Assembly (NCBI RefSeq): GCF_047511655.1
Contig: NC_133400.1
Location: 4,067,001-4,131,000, forward strand
DNA from: Castor canadensis
Lineage: Eukaryota; Chordata; Mammalia; Rodentia; Castoridae
Length of the DNA: 64,000 nucleotides
Reading direction: 5' to 3'
Below, piece by piece: positions 10,966-22,665 of the stretch; the first letter of the stretch is position 1; the number at the start of each line of letters is the position of its first letter. The notes under the pieces were generated by a model, which saw only the letters and a list, made by a program, of their open reading frames with translations, was not told where the DNA came from and ran no database searches. The translations under genes and the position numbers were made by a program.

Positions 10966-12059
10966 TGGCCATTGCAAGTTCTGCAAAGGCAGACCCCCTC
11001 ACTCAATGCCTCCAGGCCACCTGGTGATGCTGCCCAGGGCTGCCCTGCCTCTCCTGCCTGCCTCTGCCTCCTCAGGTTGGGTGGGGTCTGGGTGCTCTGA
11101 CTTCGCTTACTCATTGGTCATTTGACAGCTGTCCAAGTCCCCATTGCTGGTGACGGATTACTCACTAAGATCCATGGGGTAGCAGCAAGTCTTTTATCTT
11201 GCCCTGGATAGGTGACAGGTGTTCAGGGAGGGCTCAGTGGGGCCTTTCTTGCGAATAGGGCTCTCAATTTTGTTGCAGACAGATCTGACTGGCCGTCTAG
11301 CTGGCCCTCTCTCATGACCGGTTGCTGCTGCTGGCAGAGTGTGGGAGCTCCATGAGGCTGTGGGTCAGAGTACCCTATCAGGTCCCCCAGTGTGGTAACA
11401 GCCTTGTCAGATTTCTTATGTGGCCTGGCTTTGCTTAGAATGAGTATCTCAAAGGACCAGGTGGGAGTTGCCTGGCCCCTCCTGACCTGGCCTTGAAGAC
11501 CCAGCCCATTTCCACTGCAACCTGTGGGGTGCCCAGATTCAAGGGGAGGGGACAGACCCTTCTCTCATTGGCCATTCCAAAGGATTTACACCTCACTGTG
11601 ACTGGGGTGCATTGATCTGAATCCTGCCCTCATCCATGGGGTGGGGTGGGGTGGGGACAGGGCAGGCAAGGCCATCTGAGGCCCTCTGCTCTGCAAGTAA
11701 CCAGTGGTGTCCTGGTGCCTTCTTTGTGATCTGCTGCTGATTGGTCCTTGGGGACGTGTCTGTTTCCAAACATTGCTCAGCCCTCCAGGGAGCTCTGACG
11801 CTCTGCTTACACCCCAGGGGTTACCTGGGGCTTGGAAGGGGGTCCAGCTCCCATGCACAGGCCCAGTTGGGGGAAAGGCCTCTTGCTGCCCCACCCTGAG
11901 GATGGCTGTCCCCATTTCTAGTGAACCACAGAAGAGAGAAAACAAGAACCGAAAAAGGTCAACTAGGGGTGATCATTAAGGAACAAGAGGCAGTGAGGTG
12001 TAGGGCTCAGAGCTCAGTTCTGACCTGCTTCTCCTAGAAGGTTCCCCATACCCTGTGAA

Positions 12060-12335
12060 GTGATTCCCAAAAGACATGTCTCTGCCATAGGACCTGTGGA
12101 TGTGACCTGAGTTGGAAAAAGGGTTTTTAGAGAGGTGATTAAGTTAAAAATCATCATGGATGGAGGTGGACCCCAAATTCCACAACAGGTGTAAGAGAAG
12201 GATTTGAGATGGAGAAAGCAGTGAAGATGAGGCAGGGCTGGGAGTGGCCACAAGCTGAGGACAGCTCAGGACCCTGGGAGCTGGAAGAGGCAGGAAGGAC
12301 TGGCAGGGCTTTGAGGGGGCAGGGTCTGCCACACC
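12060..12335 (+). repeat. Old LTR (MaLR/ERVL-like) fragment
   Basis: ACCTGTGGATGTGACCTGAG, GGTTTTTAGAGAGGTGATTA and the later GGTGGACCCCAAATTCC are in the order found in a common ancient mammalian LTR. Related pieces occur at 33180-33740 (+), 35637-36085 (-) and perhaps 41180-41460 (-). It is non-coding and degenerate. Confidence 0.5.
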
Positions 12336-13461
12336 CCGACCTCAGGATGGAGCTGTGTTGAGCACGTAGTCCATGGGGTGCAACAGGTTCAGGACTCAAG
12401 TCCACCCTCCTCCCCACTCCACGTGCTGCTCCTCTTCGCTGTGAGCCTCTCGGGGGTGAGTGCTGTGTCCCCAGTGCCAGTGTGGCCCTCATGCAGCAGG
12501 TGCTCCATTAGTGGTGAATTGGCCTTCCCTGGTGGTTCCCAGCCTGAAGCAGAACCAGGTGAGGGCCTGCACGGCTCTCCAAGTCACGCACAGAGTCCAC
12601 ACTCCTGACCCCTGCTCTGTGCTGCCCCAGGCAGAGGCCAGGGGGCTTTGTGGCTCTCTCCCGTGTGTGGATTCTGTGTCCAATCCCGTTCCTGTCCACC
12701 CCAGGGGCTTGAGTACAACCTCCTGATCCCTCCTTCTTTCCAGTGGTCTCCGGGGAGCTTTGAGGTACCCCACAAGGGCAGCTTGCCGAGCTACAGGGCT
12801 GGGCTCTGCCACCTCTCCCCAGACTGGCAGGTGTGGCTCCCAAGGGCAGGGCAGGGAGGCAGGTGTTGCCCTGAGGCCGAAAGCACACATGGGAGTCTGG
12901 GTGCGGGAGAACTCAGCAGGCAGAGCCTGGCAGATCCCTTTCACCCAGGAGCCCGGGAGGGGACTTTTCTGCCTGTGCAGATTGCTGGGTGGTGAGAGGC
13001 CCCTTGGAACGGAGGCTGACAATTTGCACGGGTTTTTCTGGGAAATCCAAGAGAGCCAGAGCAGACATTGATGAGTCTTTCTTTGCTCCTTGGCTCATCC
13101 CCATGTCTGATGTCACTATTGAGGCTATGCCAAGCCACAGAGGGTGTGCACCGGCATGGGCAGGGCACACTGCAGTCCTTCAGATCTTCAGATAAATTCT
13201 GAAACATAAAAGTGGGTGTGAAGCAACTGAGCGGTAAGGACACAGTGATACCACATGGGCTGAACTTTCAAGCAAACCTGGAGATATCAGTTCTAAGAGA
13301 CCCACAGGCAGAAATAAGGCCGGGAGAGCCACAGTGGGTCCGGGAGGGAGCAGAGGCTGGAAGGCCCCTCCTGTGTGGGCTCTAGCTGGGTCCGTTTGAA
13401 GGTAATACCTGCAACACAGTGTTAGCATCTGTGTAATGGGTATGTAGGAATTTGCTAGATT

Positions 13462-13552
13462 CTTTCTTTTTGGGGAGCAGTCTAGGGTTTGAACTCAGGG
13501 CCTCGTGCTTGCGAGGCAGGCGCTCTACTGCTTAAGCCATGCCTCCAGTCCC
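13462..13552 (-). repeat. ID-like tRNA SINE
   Basis: TAGGGTTTGAACTCAGGGCC, then GCGAGGCAGGCGCTCTACTG is the complement of the tRNA-like half with an intact B box. The T-rich start is the complement of the tail. Confidence 0.8.
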
Positions 13553-14164
13553 TAATATAGATGTTTAAGCATGGTTTTTAACTCTGACAAACAAGGAAAG
13601 TCACAAAGGGCACCCAGAAGCCAGGGGAAGGAATGTTACCTGCACCAGGTGACCTGGTTTGAGGTACACCTGGTGGAAGAGGCAGTGAGAAGCTAGGGAA
13701 AAGTGGACTGAGCACCTCACAGAGGCCCGGTGGAGAGCAGGAAACCCAGCTCTACAAAATGAGGCTGGTCCCTGTTGGGAACTGAACGCGGACTGAAGGA
13801 TCCAGAGGAAGAATGTCTGTCCTCAGGAGCTCTGAGCGCCCGTCTGGACAGCCTCCCTGGGGCCAGGGTGGGCACCAGCTCCTAAGCCCTGCACCACCCT
13901 GCCCTGGCCTGGACACTTTCTGCTGCTACAGCAGCAAGGCATCTTCTGCACCGGTCAGCCCCTCCAACCTATGGCCCAGTGTCTGGTAAACAACAGGAGC
14001 CCAATAATTACTCAGGTAATTACTCATGGCTTGTGAGCCATGGTCTTGGCAGAAGGGTTCCCCCACCTGGGTCATAAGCAAGCTGGCCAGGTGATTGATT
14101 CTCAGACCCTCTAATGAGGATGTCCTTCCAGAGGGTGGGGCCTAGAGATGCTTTGTCCGGTCTA

Positions 14165-14335
14165 GGGACAGCAGTTTAGGGTCACCTGGAGACTTGTGTA
14201 AAAGGCAAAGTCCACAAGCCACTTCCCAGGCCCACTGGGCCAGCACCTCCAGCATGGGAGCACAGCAGGCTGTGTAACAGGTACTTCGGGCCCAGCTGGT
14301 GCCTAAGCCCGAGGACCACTGCTTTGACCACAGCC
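14165..14335 (+). repeat. MER5A-like hAT-Charlie DNA transposon relic
   Basis: GGTCACCTGGAGACTTGTGT, then an interior with CCAGGCCCACTGGGCC, and GAGGACCACTGCTTTG at the end match the usual MER5A layout, a short non-autonomous element. Confidence 0.65.
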
Positions 14336-14385
14336 CACCTCCTCCTGTTGGCCAGAAAAGAAATTTGGATACTGTTTTAGAAGAT

Positions 14386-14460
14386 TTTCTTTTTTTTGAG
14401 GTAGTGGGGTTTGAACTCAGGGCCTTGCACTGGGGCTCCATCACTTGAGCCCCATCCTCA
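14386..14460 (-). repeat. ID-like tRNA SINE, truncated
   Basis: T-rich start, then GGGGTTTGAACTCAGGGCCT. The part with the A box is damaged. Confidence 0.65.
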
Positions 14461-14584
14461 TCCTAGAAGAACTTTTTGAAGGAACTTAAATGTCTAGAAA
14501 ACATGGAGATGAAGAGGACGAGGATGACCTCTGACCCTGCCTCTTGGGTAACTAGCATCACATTTACAGGTACAGACTTCCAGA

Positions 14585-14766
14585 CTTTTTTTGTGTGGTG
14601 GTGCTGGGGTTTGAACTGAGGGCCTGCACCTTAAGCCACTCCACCAGCCCCTTTTTGTGATGGGTTTTTTCAAGATGGGTCTTGTGAACTGTTTCCCTGG
14701 GCTGGCTTCAAATTGTGATCCTCCTGAGTAGCTGGGATCACAGACGGGAGCCTCAGGCACCTGGCT
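14585..14766 (-). repeat. Composite B1-ID type SINE
   Basis: GCTGGGGTTTGAACTGAGGG (tRNA-like half) is followed by GTGATCCTCCTGAGTAGCTG and GGATCACAGACGGGAGCC (B1-like half), all on the minus strand. Confidence 0.8.
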
Positions 14767-14894
14767 GACTTCCAGACTTTTTAACGCATTCTTATCTTTA
14801 AAAATTAAACTATGGTAATATTTTTATAACCTGGTTCTTTTCACTTATCAATACATAATGAGTACCTTTTTACATCAATGAACACTATTTCATC

Positions 14895-15001
14895 ATTTTT
14901 TGTTCTAAGACAGGATTTCACTATGTAGCCTTGAGCTCAAGATCCTCCTACCTCGGTTTCCCAAGTGTTGGGATTACAGGTGTGCACCACAATGCCCAGC
15001 T
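14895..15001 (-). repeat. B1-like SINE
   Basis: GACAGGATTTCACTATGTAG and GTTGGGATTACAGGTGTGCA are the complement of a 7SL-derived B1 monomer. No tRNA half is attached. Confidence 0.85.
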
Positions 15002-15127
15002 CTGTTCTCATTTTTTGGTAGCTTGTATTGGATGGCTGTGCACTAATTTTTTTAGCCTCACATCTGGCAGGACACTGGGAGTTGGAATTGGCAAGTTGCT
15101 GATCCATAAACTAGGTTCAACCTCTAC

Positions 15128-15204
15128 TGGGAACACGGCTCAAGGGATAGAGTGCTTGCTTAGTGAGCACGGGGCCCTGGGTTCAAATCCCAGTAGGGCC
15201 AAAA
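15128..15204 (+). repeat. ID-like tRNA SINE
   Basis: The copy keeps a perfect T-arm (CTGGG, TTCAAAT, CCCAG) but no acceptor-stem pairing, and has a short A-rich tail, so it is a SINE and not a tRNA gene. Confidence 0.8.
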
Positions 15205-15687
15205 GATTTGGCAGTGACACACATGGCTGCAATGCACAGCTGTAGGGAGCACTGCGTTCTTGGACTAACATGAGAGAGGTGTCCCCAGAGTTGTGCAGTG
15301 TACCACCTGCATTGAATTGGCTGCCAATTTAAAAATAGCAAGATTTCACATAAAAATCCAGCTCTCAACTTTTGCTAGCAAATCCCAAGATCCAATAATA
15401 CTGGGTTGTTTTCATTTTTGCAGAGCAACCAGGGGCTGAGACTTACTATGGCTGCCTGAATAGAGGGGGTTGTTCTCCAGCCCCCAGGCAGCCACTTAAT
15501 CCCTCTGCCATCCTTCAGGTTGGCTGTCTGGCTCCTGGAAGTACCTGGATCCTGAATGTGCCACCGCCCCACCCCCATGACACCTCTGAGTATTTGTTGA
15601 GTGAATAAAGGAAACACTCTCACAGCCACAATGGTCTAGAGACAGAAGACGGCAAGCCATATTTCATGTGAAGAGCCCAGATGGGGA

Positions 15688-15800
15688 GTTGCTATGGCAA
15701 CCCTGGCTCACACAGTAGATTGAGTGCCGAGCCCCGCCCCCCGCCCACGGGTCCAGCACGCACTAACTCCCCGGCGGGCGGGGCTGCTGGGTAGGAGTGA
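15688..15800. promoter_or_regulatory. Candidate enhancer or promoter: RFX X-box plus GC boxes
   Basis: GTTGCTATGGCAAC at 15688-15701 is a near-perfect palindromic RFX X-box. About 30 bases on, GCCCCGCCCCCCGCCC (from 15730) and GGCGGGCGGGGC (from 15773) form a GC-box cluster with local CpG enrichment, unusual in this CpG-poor intergenic stretch. No exon or gene starts nearby that I can recognise. It could be an enhancer, or the promoter of a non-coding RNA; the function is inference. Confidence 0.45.
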
Positions 15801-15964
15801 GAGCAGATGCCAGCCCCGGGCCACAGAGAGCAGCAGGTTACAGTTGCTCCCCGTTGTTTACCTCCCCGTGCATTCCAGGTCTTGGAACAACTGTATGCCC
15901 CCCCCACTTGCATTTAGGAAGCCCGGATGTGCTTTCTCACCTAAAAAGAAAATAAAAATGAACA

Positions 15965-16110
15965 GTGGTAGGCAAGGTGACTTTGTGGTTAAGTAAAGGG
16001 GTTCTAATCTTCCATTTTTGGGCTGTGTGACCTCGGATAAGTTACAAAACCTCTCTGAGCCAAGTTTCATCACCTTTTAAATCATAATATGAGGTTGCCA
16101 CAAAATATTC
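15965..16110 (+). repeat. MIR relic
   Basis: GGGCTGTGTGACCTCGGATA, AGTTACAAAACCTCTCTGAG and CCAAGTTTCATCACC match the forward MIR core. Confidence 0.8.
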
Positions 16111-16839
16111 AGGGCATGGGGGTGTACGGAGAACTTAACACGATGCGCGTTCAATTACAGCCAGTCAGTGTAGGAAGGGCTGCCAGGATTGTGGCCGTCA
16201 ACAGTTATCAGTGAGCTCAGCAGGAGTCACCTGTGCAGCTGTGCTGAGGTTAAACCAGAGAAATTTGGGCAATATTGCTGTTCAAGAACCACTGAGGTCA
16301 TCCAATGAACCTGGGGAGAGGAGTTCGAAGACTCTTCTTGCTGCTGGGGTTGTGCAACTGGCTTCTGCCTGTCCCCCAGGCCCTGTCTGGGTCTTGGTCC
16401 TCAGCACCCATTCTCACCTCCTAGTGCTGGGAGCAGTGAACTCTCGTGGAGCCGAGGTCAGGTGCAGGGCTGGTTGTGCTGATTTGATTTGATGCCTTCA
16501 GATATCTGAGATTTGGAAGAAGCTGGGAGGAGAAGCCAAACTGGGCAGTCGTCTTCTCTCTCATGAGAGGTCCTCAGGATGGCGTCGTCTAGGCTCCAGC
16601 TGTGCAGGTGTCTAGTGGCAGGTACAGTTGCAGTGAGAGGACCTGACCCTGGATTGCACTTCTCAGGGTCCCACTCAGCACCGTGGGGCAGCCCCCGGGG
16701 TCATCACAGGACTGAGCCTGTCCTCCGGTTTGGGAGCACCCAAAACCCCGAGTTAAGTTGTTTTCTGCCTGAGACACTGATGTATGGGAGGGAAAGTCTT
16801 CTTTTTCCTCTTCCTTTCTTAGGTTCCTGTCTGGGGTTC

Positions 16840-17150
16840 TGTAAGTTACACCCACACAGATGTATTACCAAGAGAAAACTGAAGGGACGTTTATTAACTG
16901 GAGGCCCACTGGGGGGCCGGGCAGCGGTGAGCACGTGCACCTCCATTATTGCATCTTAGAGAAAGAGCAAGCCCTCTGCGGGGACCGGACAGGACTTTGT
17001 TTCTAGGGTGGCACAATCCGGGAAGGCAAATGCCTAGGGTAGGGCTTGGGTTGTCCCGATGAGGAATTCTGCCTTTCCTGGCTGGGAGGGGGGACACTTG
17101 TGAGTTCATGTCCAGCCATTGGTCAGACGGCAAGGACAATACTCTCCTTC
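16840..17150 (-). repeat. Possible LTR, minus strand
   Basis: Read on the minus strand, an AATAAA (complement at 16890-16895) is followed by a short R/U5-like pyrimidine-rich segment with TTTTCTCTTGG, as in the 3' part of an LTR. The upstream portion is unique to me. No flanking retroviral genes are visible. This is a tentative call. Confidence 0.3.
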
Positions 17151-17344
17151 AATCTGCTTCTTCCATTCTATATCTTCAGCTCAGAGGAGCCCCGGTGACG
17201 GCGGTGTGTCCGACGGCACAGCTGGCCACTTTGGGTACAACAATTGTCTCCACTTCACTGAGTCTGATTCTACTCCTTGGGCCCTGGTGCTGGGCCCTAC
17301 ACCACTTGCTACCCCTGCCCTGCCATCTGTCACCAGGTGGGGTT

Positions 17345-17453
17345 TGTTTTTGAGAAAGTGTTTCATCACTACTTTTGCCTGGGTTGGCCTTGAACTTGCA
17401 ATCCTTCTGCCTCTGCCTCCCGAGCAGATGTTGGGTTGCTGGGTCACACGCCT
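17345..17453 (-). repeat. B1-like SINE
   Basis: TTGCCTGGGTTGGCCTTGAA and ATCCTTCTGCCTCTGCCTCC are the complement of the B1 half. Confidence 0.75.
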
Positions 17454-17689
17454 CCTGCCTCACAGGGCTTGGGGGCCCTCCGGAAGCGGGGGATTGGACC
17501 GCGTGGCTCCAGAACCTCTACATGGTCTGAGCCCCGAGGCCTCTCTGCTGATGGTAAGTTAGAGAATCACTAAGAAATATCCCCAAACTGAAAACGATTC
17601 CCAGGTTACCCGTGAGAGAGACAATTTTCCTTCATGCATGCTAAAATATACTGATTGCATCGTAAGCTTTTTCTTGTTGATGTTTTAAA

Positions 17690-17872
17690 TTTTTTTTTGG
17701 TAGGACTGGGGTCTGGTGCTCTACCGCTTGAGCCGCACCTCTGGCCCATTTTGCTCTGGTTATTTTCTGGTTATTTCACAAGATTTATTAGCCCTGACTG
17801 GCCTTAAACCCTGATCTTTCTGATCTCAGCCTCTCTAGTAACTAGGATTATAGGGTAAGCCACTGGCACCTG
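17690..17872 (-). repeat. Composite B1-ID type SINE
   Basis: T-run, GGACTGGGGTCTGGTGCTCT (deleted tRNA half), then ATCTCAGCCTCTCTAGTAAC and TAGGATTATAGG (B1 half). Confidence 0.7.
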
Positions 17873-18144
17873 ATGGTGTTTTAATTTTTTAAACGGCCAA
17901 AATAACACATGTTGAGTGTAACTTCTGTAATAACGCCAAAGTACAAAGCAAAAATTCTTTTTCCCATGACCCCTCCCCACTCTGATGGTTTGCTCTGTTT
18001 TCCCAGACTTTTCTTTGTGCATTACAAACACACTTGAATGCAGGTGTGTAGAGGTGTAATTTTTTGATAAAATAAAACTTTGCATGTGTACCTATATAAG
18101 TGAAATATACATATGTTGAATTCTAACATATACATATGTGTAGA

Positions 18145-18341
18145 CTTTTTTTTTGGACCTCACACTTGCTAGGTAAGTGTTCTACCACTGGAGCTACACA
18201 CCCAGCTCTTTTTTAAAAAAAAATTGTTTTTGAGACAGGATCTCATGGCTACCTTTGCCTGGGCTGGTCTTAAACTTGTAATCCTCCTGCCTCTGCCTCG
18301 TAGGTAGCTGGGGTTACATGAGTGGGTCACTATGCCTGGCT
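18145..18341 (-). repeat. Composite B1-ID type SINE
   Basis: TTGCTAGGTAAGTGTTCTAC (tRNA-like half), an A/T linker, then GAGACAGGATCTCATGGCTA and TAGGTAGCTGGGGTTACATG (B1-like half). Confidence 0.8.
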
Positions 18342-19749
18342 ATCATTCATTGTACTTTTTAATGGTGGGATACACAACTGTCACAGGCCAGTGAGTGGGA
18401 CAGGCTGCTGTCCCCTGCTGCAGCTCAGCTCAGAACTGTGTGGTGTGATGACCTACTGCAGGGCGTGACACCATCACAAGGCACAGCTCACCCCCCGAGC
18501 GTCCCTACCCCTCCCATCCCTGTCAACCCCATCTCACCCTCAACTCTGACTTCTCTGGCTTGAGACCTCAGCACGTCCTCCACTGTCCTTGTCCTGGAGA
18601 CTCCCTGGTTCCAACTGGGAGGAGACTGCTGTGGTTGTGTCCCCTGCAGTGACTGTGTCCCCAGCAGCAACCAGCCATCCCTGGCTTGGCTGCGATGGGC
18701 TGGCTCTCTGGGGTCTGAGAAGCCAAGACCTTCAGGCTCAGCAAGTGAAGAAGCAGGGATGGAGGCTGAGCAACAGAGAGACACATGGAGAGGCGGGGAC
18801 TGTGGCAGTGTGCGGCTGCCACCCCAGGCCGATGGGACTGCATGTTCCCAGAGCTTCTGGTTTTCAAAAGCAGCCCCAAATGGACAAGAAGGTGTTTGGC
18901 ATCTCATGGATGTCACATGGAGGGGTGGGGGCATGAGCAGCTGGAGCCTCACGCTGGCCCATTTGTCTGTGGAACAAGGGGTGTGGGGACAGCAGGGCTC
19001 CAGGTTGCTGGAGGCTGGAAAAGCTGAGGTCCGCCGCGCTGGCTTTGTCTCCAGGCTCACTCACTCCTGCCAGGCCCTGCACAGATTCTAGAACTCTCTC
19101 TTCAGCTGCTTGAGCCCCTGTGCCGATTTCCATGATGCTGCAATTGTCTGAGCAAGCCCGTGAGTTGTTGTTGTTGGAGGGTCTCAGCATGTGACATTGG
19201 AGACACCTGCCCTGGGCCTGGCATTGTCCCTGTGGGTTTCCCAGCCCTGAGCAGATGGTGTGGAGGGTCCTGACCGCCCCGCCTGCCCTTGATCTGTGCT
19301 GAGATTGGGGGTGGGGGGTCCCAGGGCTGCAGAGCTGAAAGAAAAGCCCGACCTGGGGAGCAGGCGGGGCCACCAGCTGCCCTAGGGGGTTGCCCAGGGA
19401 GGGAAGAACGCCTAACGAGCCCCTGGGGACTTCGAGCCTGGCCCACATGGACCTTGTTCTCAAAGGATAGGCTTGACAAAGCCACCAGGTCTGCAGTGAT
19501 GGGGACGCACAGGACCTTTGGGAAGGTGTGGCTGAGCCTACCTGGGGCCCCAGCCTGAGCAGGGTCCCTGAGCCTTTGTGCCATGGCTGAGAATGGCTGA
19601 GAAATCAATGGGCCGAGTGGTTATTGGGTAGAACCCCCCCGGGAGGGTGTCTGGCAGTACGAGGAGGCGCTTCCCTTTTATTTGGGGGCCTCCTGTGTGC
19701 CACCATTGCAGCAGGAGCTCTGTGTGCGTCATTCTCATCTGTGAGGATG

Positions 19750-19865
19750 TGACACTGCAAAGCCATTTTACAGAAGGGGAAACTGAGGCTCAGAGAGGCA
19801 AAACTCCTTGCTTAAGATAGTGGTGGAGCTGGGATTCGGACCTAAATCAGCCAGCTGAGAAATCT
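19750..19865 (-). repeat. MIR relic, antisense
   Basis: CCATTTTACAGAAGGGGAAA, CTGAGGCTCAGAGAGGCAAA and GGAGCTGGGATTCGGACC give a clear reverse-complement MIR. Confidence 0.85.
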
Positions 19866-20099
19866 GTGCTCTTGTCTATGTCTCCCTTTCCCACTTCTCC
19901 TTTTTTTCCTTCTTTCTTCCTCCCTTCCTCCCTCATCACCTCCAGAACCAATATGCAAAGTCACCTTTATACTCTAAGTTGAATTCCCCAGCAGCCACTC
20001 AAGCTTGACAGGTGGCTTGGACCCAAGCCACCCCCATCCCTCACCTGCGTCATGGCCACTGTCTCCTGCCTTCCCCTCTTTCTCCCACCGACTAGTCCC

Positions 20100-20635
20100 A
20101 GACAGCAGCCAAAGCGAAGCTCCCCCCACCCACATCAGATCCCACACCTCTCTGCCCAGAACCCTGCATGGCTCCCCATTCATGCGGAGCAGAAGACAAA
20201 GTCAAGACCATACAAGGCCAGCGGTGAACGCAGCTCCAGGGTCTCACTGACCTCATCATCCATCACAGCCCTGCAATCGTGCCTCATGCTGGCTCAGGGC
20301 AGTCCTGCCTGAGGGCCTTTGCATGACTCCTCCATCTGTCCAGAGCAAGCTGACTCCACGTTCTCCTGCTCCCTCAGTCACAAGGCTCTGCTGTGTCACC
20401 TCATTACCTTTTCTAGAACACAGCCTGTGTCCTGCTTTGGGCATGGGGCCTTGTTAATTTTTCAAAGCACTTTCACTGCTTGACATGACACGGTTATTTG
20501 CTTTTTCATTGTCTGTCTTTGTATCCAGAATGTCATCTCCAGGAAAGCAGGGCCTTCATTTTTTCACCGGTATTTTCCCAGCTCTGAAAATACCTCCACA
20601 TACGAGGCAGGCACTCAGTAAAACTTTTGGGGTGC
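20100..20635 (+). repeat. L2 (LINE-2) 3' end
   Basis: CCCTGCATGGCTCCCCATTC, then CATACAAGGCC, GGGCCTTTGCATGACTCC, CATTGTCTGTCTTTGTATCC, AGAATGTCATCTCCAGGAAA, GCAGGGCC and GCAGGCACTCAGTAAA occur in exactly the order of the mammalian L2 tail. It is one of the longest old repeats in the window. Confidence 0.8.
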
Positions 20636-20744
20636 GGCTCTATCTCTGTACCTGTATCTACCTCCTCTATATACAGGAACAGCTTAGTGGGTTTTAAAAA
20701 CTACACTGCTCCATCCTGCAACTTCCTCACTGTGTCTTGAGGAT

Positions 20745-20950
20745 CTTCAGTGTGTGCTGACTGGTGGTTCTCAAACCCCGGCCATTTTTACCCCATAGGG
20801 ACCTTTAGCCATATCAGGATAAAGTTTTGCCTGTCGCAGACGAGGAGCAATTGTAGCCAAAGGCCAGGATCTGGTTCAGCGTCCTCCAGTGTTCAGGACG
20901 CCTCCATGGAATGTCCAAGCGTCAGTTCTGTGACATTGAGAAACCCCGAT
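20745..20950 (+). repeat. MER20-like hAT-Charlie relic
   Basis: GTGGTTCTCAAACCCCGGCC at the start and GACATTGAGAAACCCC at the end resemble the terminal inverted sequences of MER20-type elements, with a diverged interior. Confidence 0.5.
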
Positions 20951-21929
20951 ACAGAGGCAAGTTTTTCTTTATCACGGCATGTTCCCTGGAGCCAGTGTGC
21001 CAGCACTTGGTCATCTACCCATCGCTGAACATCTAGGTTCTTTCTGGTTCTTTACCACAGTAACCAATGCTGCAGGGACTGTCCTTGCACCAACACCCGC
21101 ACCTCTGTGCACATGGACAGGTATTTCCTGAGGACAGGTAGGGGCAGAGGGCCAAGGGGGCAACCCTTCTGAAATGCAGAGAGAGCAGGGACTTTGTCAG
21201 ACCACCCTCTGAGCAGGTCACACTCACGTGTGCTCCCAGCACGCGTGGGCTGGTACGAACTCCCCCATCGGTGCTGTGCAGGGCTTCAAGGCCTGCTTGG
21301 GTGATTGGTAAATAGCACTCCTGGGGTTTGTTTGTTTGTCATAAAATAGTGGCAGTGTGACCATGACCAGGAGGGAAGGTGGGGGCAAGCTCAAGCCATG
21401 TGTTAGTTAGGCTTTGCGACATAAAAACTGGGGAAAACAGGGATATCCGAGATAGATTTCTCCACAGGCCAAGCTGGCCACCTCACTGGTTATTTGTCTG
21501 AAAGTAAAAAGAATCTGTAATGAGCCCAGGGGGAAGGGAGGGGAGGGAGGGGCACCCACCAGGAGGAGATGGTGCAAATGTTGCTTGCCACCCTTGGGGA
21601 CACCCGATAGGACCCACGTTTTACCCAGCAGGGAGGATCCCCTTCTTGGGGACTCCCAAGTGTGAATCCATGTCTTAGAGACTTCTGCAGTGAGGACATG
21701 TCCACACATCCCAGAATGCTCTGGGGGGGCCTCCTGGGACCCATGATAAGGAGGAATAAGATGACTATTTCATTATTTATGATTTGCACTTATTCCATTG
21801 TTTTAAACAGCAAATGCCTGGGACCGAGGCCCCTGAGTCCTCAGGTTGCAGCACCTTGACCCTGGCTCCAGAGGGTTTGATTCTTGACCTCGGGATCAAG
21901 CAAAGGACCTGTGGTGCCAGGTGTCCACA

Positions 21930-22045
21930 CTGCCCCACGTCAGTTGCTGTGGGAGTACTCCAAGTGGACGGCCACCTGCCCAAGGCCACACAGCAGGAAG
22001 TGGTAGAACTGGCACTTAACGCAGTTTGCCAGACCTCAAACTGTG
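21930..22045 (-). repeat. MIR relic, antisense
   Basis: CCTGCCCAAGGCCACACAGC and AGGAAGTGGTAGAACTGGCA match the reverse-complement MIR core. Confidence 0.65.
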
Positions 22046-22385
22046 CTCTCTCACATGAAATGGTGTTCCCATCTCCCTTCCCCTCAGGGAGCTTTTGAGA
22101 ATCACCAGGCTCCTCCCCAAGATGAGAACAGTCAGAGGGGAAGGTGTTAAGTCCCACCACAGCCCACCAGGAGAGAAGGCCCTGGGCTGGGTGCAGAGGC
22201 CTGGCTCTGGCCTGATTCTACCTCGTGCGTCGGCTGGGTGGCCCTGGGTCAGTTCTCCCCCTTCCATGGCTCTCAGTAATCCCTGAGATTAGGTTGATGA
22301 TCCTAAAAGTGACACTTGTTAGACAGGTGGCTTGTACGATAATTGCAGGGCATTCAAAGGAGCAGTGAACTCAGTGAATTTATGT

Positions 22386-22493
22386 TGTTGAGATAGCGTC
22401 TTACTATGTAGCTGAGGCTGGCCTCAAACTTGTGATCCTCTTGTCTCTACCTACCAAATGCTGGGATTACAGGTGTGTACACCTCACCTGGCC
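22386..22493 (-). repeat. B1-like SINE
   Basis: ACTATGTAGCTGAGGCTGGC and ATGCTGGGATTACAGGTGTG mark the complement of a B1 monomer. Confidence 0.85.
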
Positions 22494-22519
22494 CGGTAAT
22501 GATTTCAGTTGCTGTGTAA

Positions 22520-22665
22520 TCAGTGGGGTGTGTGAAGCCAGCACCTCCGCCCCTGGCATTTCTGACTCAGGAGGTCAGGATGGGGCCCAGTGTCAGCATT
22601 TCTAACAAGTCCTGGATGCTGGTGATGTTGCTGGCCTGAGGACTCACTTTGAGAAACACCCCCTG
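22520..22665 (+). repeat. MER5A-like hAT-Charlie relic
   Basis: CCAGCACCTCCGCCCCTGGC, TTTCTGACTCAGGAGGTCAG, GGGGCCCAG, CATTTCTAACAAG and a closing TTTGAGAAACACC follow MER5A order. Confidence 0.7.

Larger units (their letters stand above)
9351..15680. other. Intergenic DNA, COTL1 side
   Basis: No gene is supported here. The stretch holds MIR relics, an LTR-like fragment, MER5A, several SINEs and other unclassified old sequence. The longest frames, 236 codons on the minus strand (10404-11114) and 181 codons on the plus strand (9558-10103), show no family motif and run through old repeats. Between 11100 and 12000 and between 12350 and 13460 I see only GC-rich unique sequence. Confidence 0.7.

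Noticed and set aside
10404-11114. 236-codon minus-strand reading frame
   Set aside because: No family motif; it crosses an old interspersed repeat and GC-rich DNA where long frames arise by chance.
15128-15204. Possible tRNA-Ala gene
   Set aside because: The T-arm pairs but the acceptor stem does not; it belongs to the ID-like SINE family.
18085-18140. Small AT-rich inverted repeat near TATGTTGAATTCTAACATA
   Set aside because: The stem is only about seven bases and lies in AT-rich DNA next to a SINE; chance is sufficient.
18488-19463. Overlapping 190-199-codon minus-strand frames
   Set aside because: High GC content and mutual overlap in different frames; no domain and no splice or promoter context.
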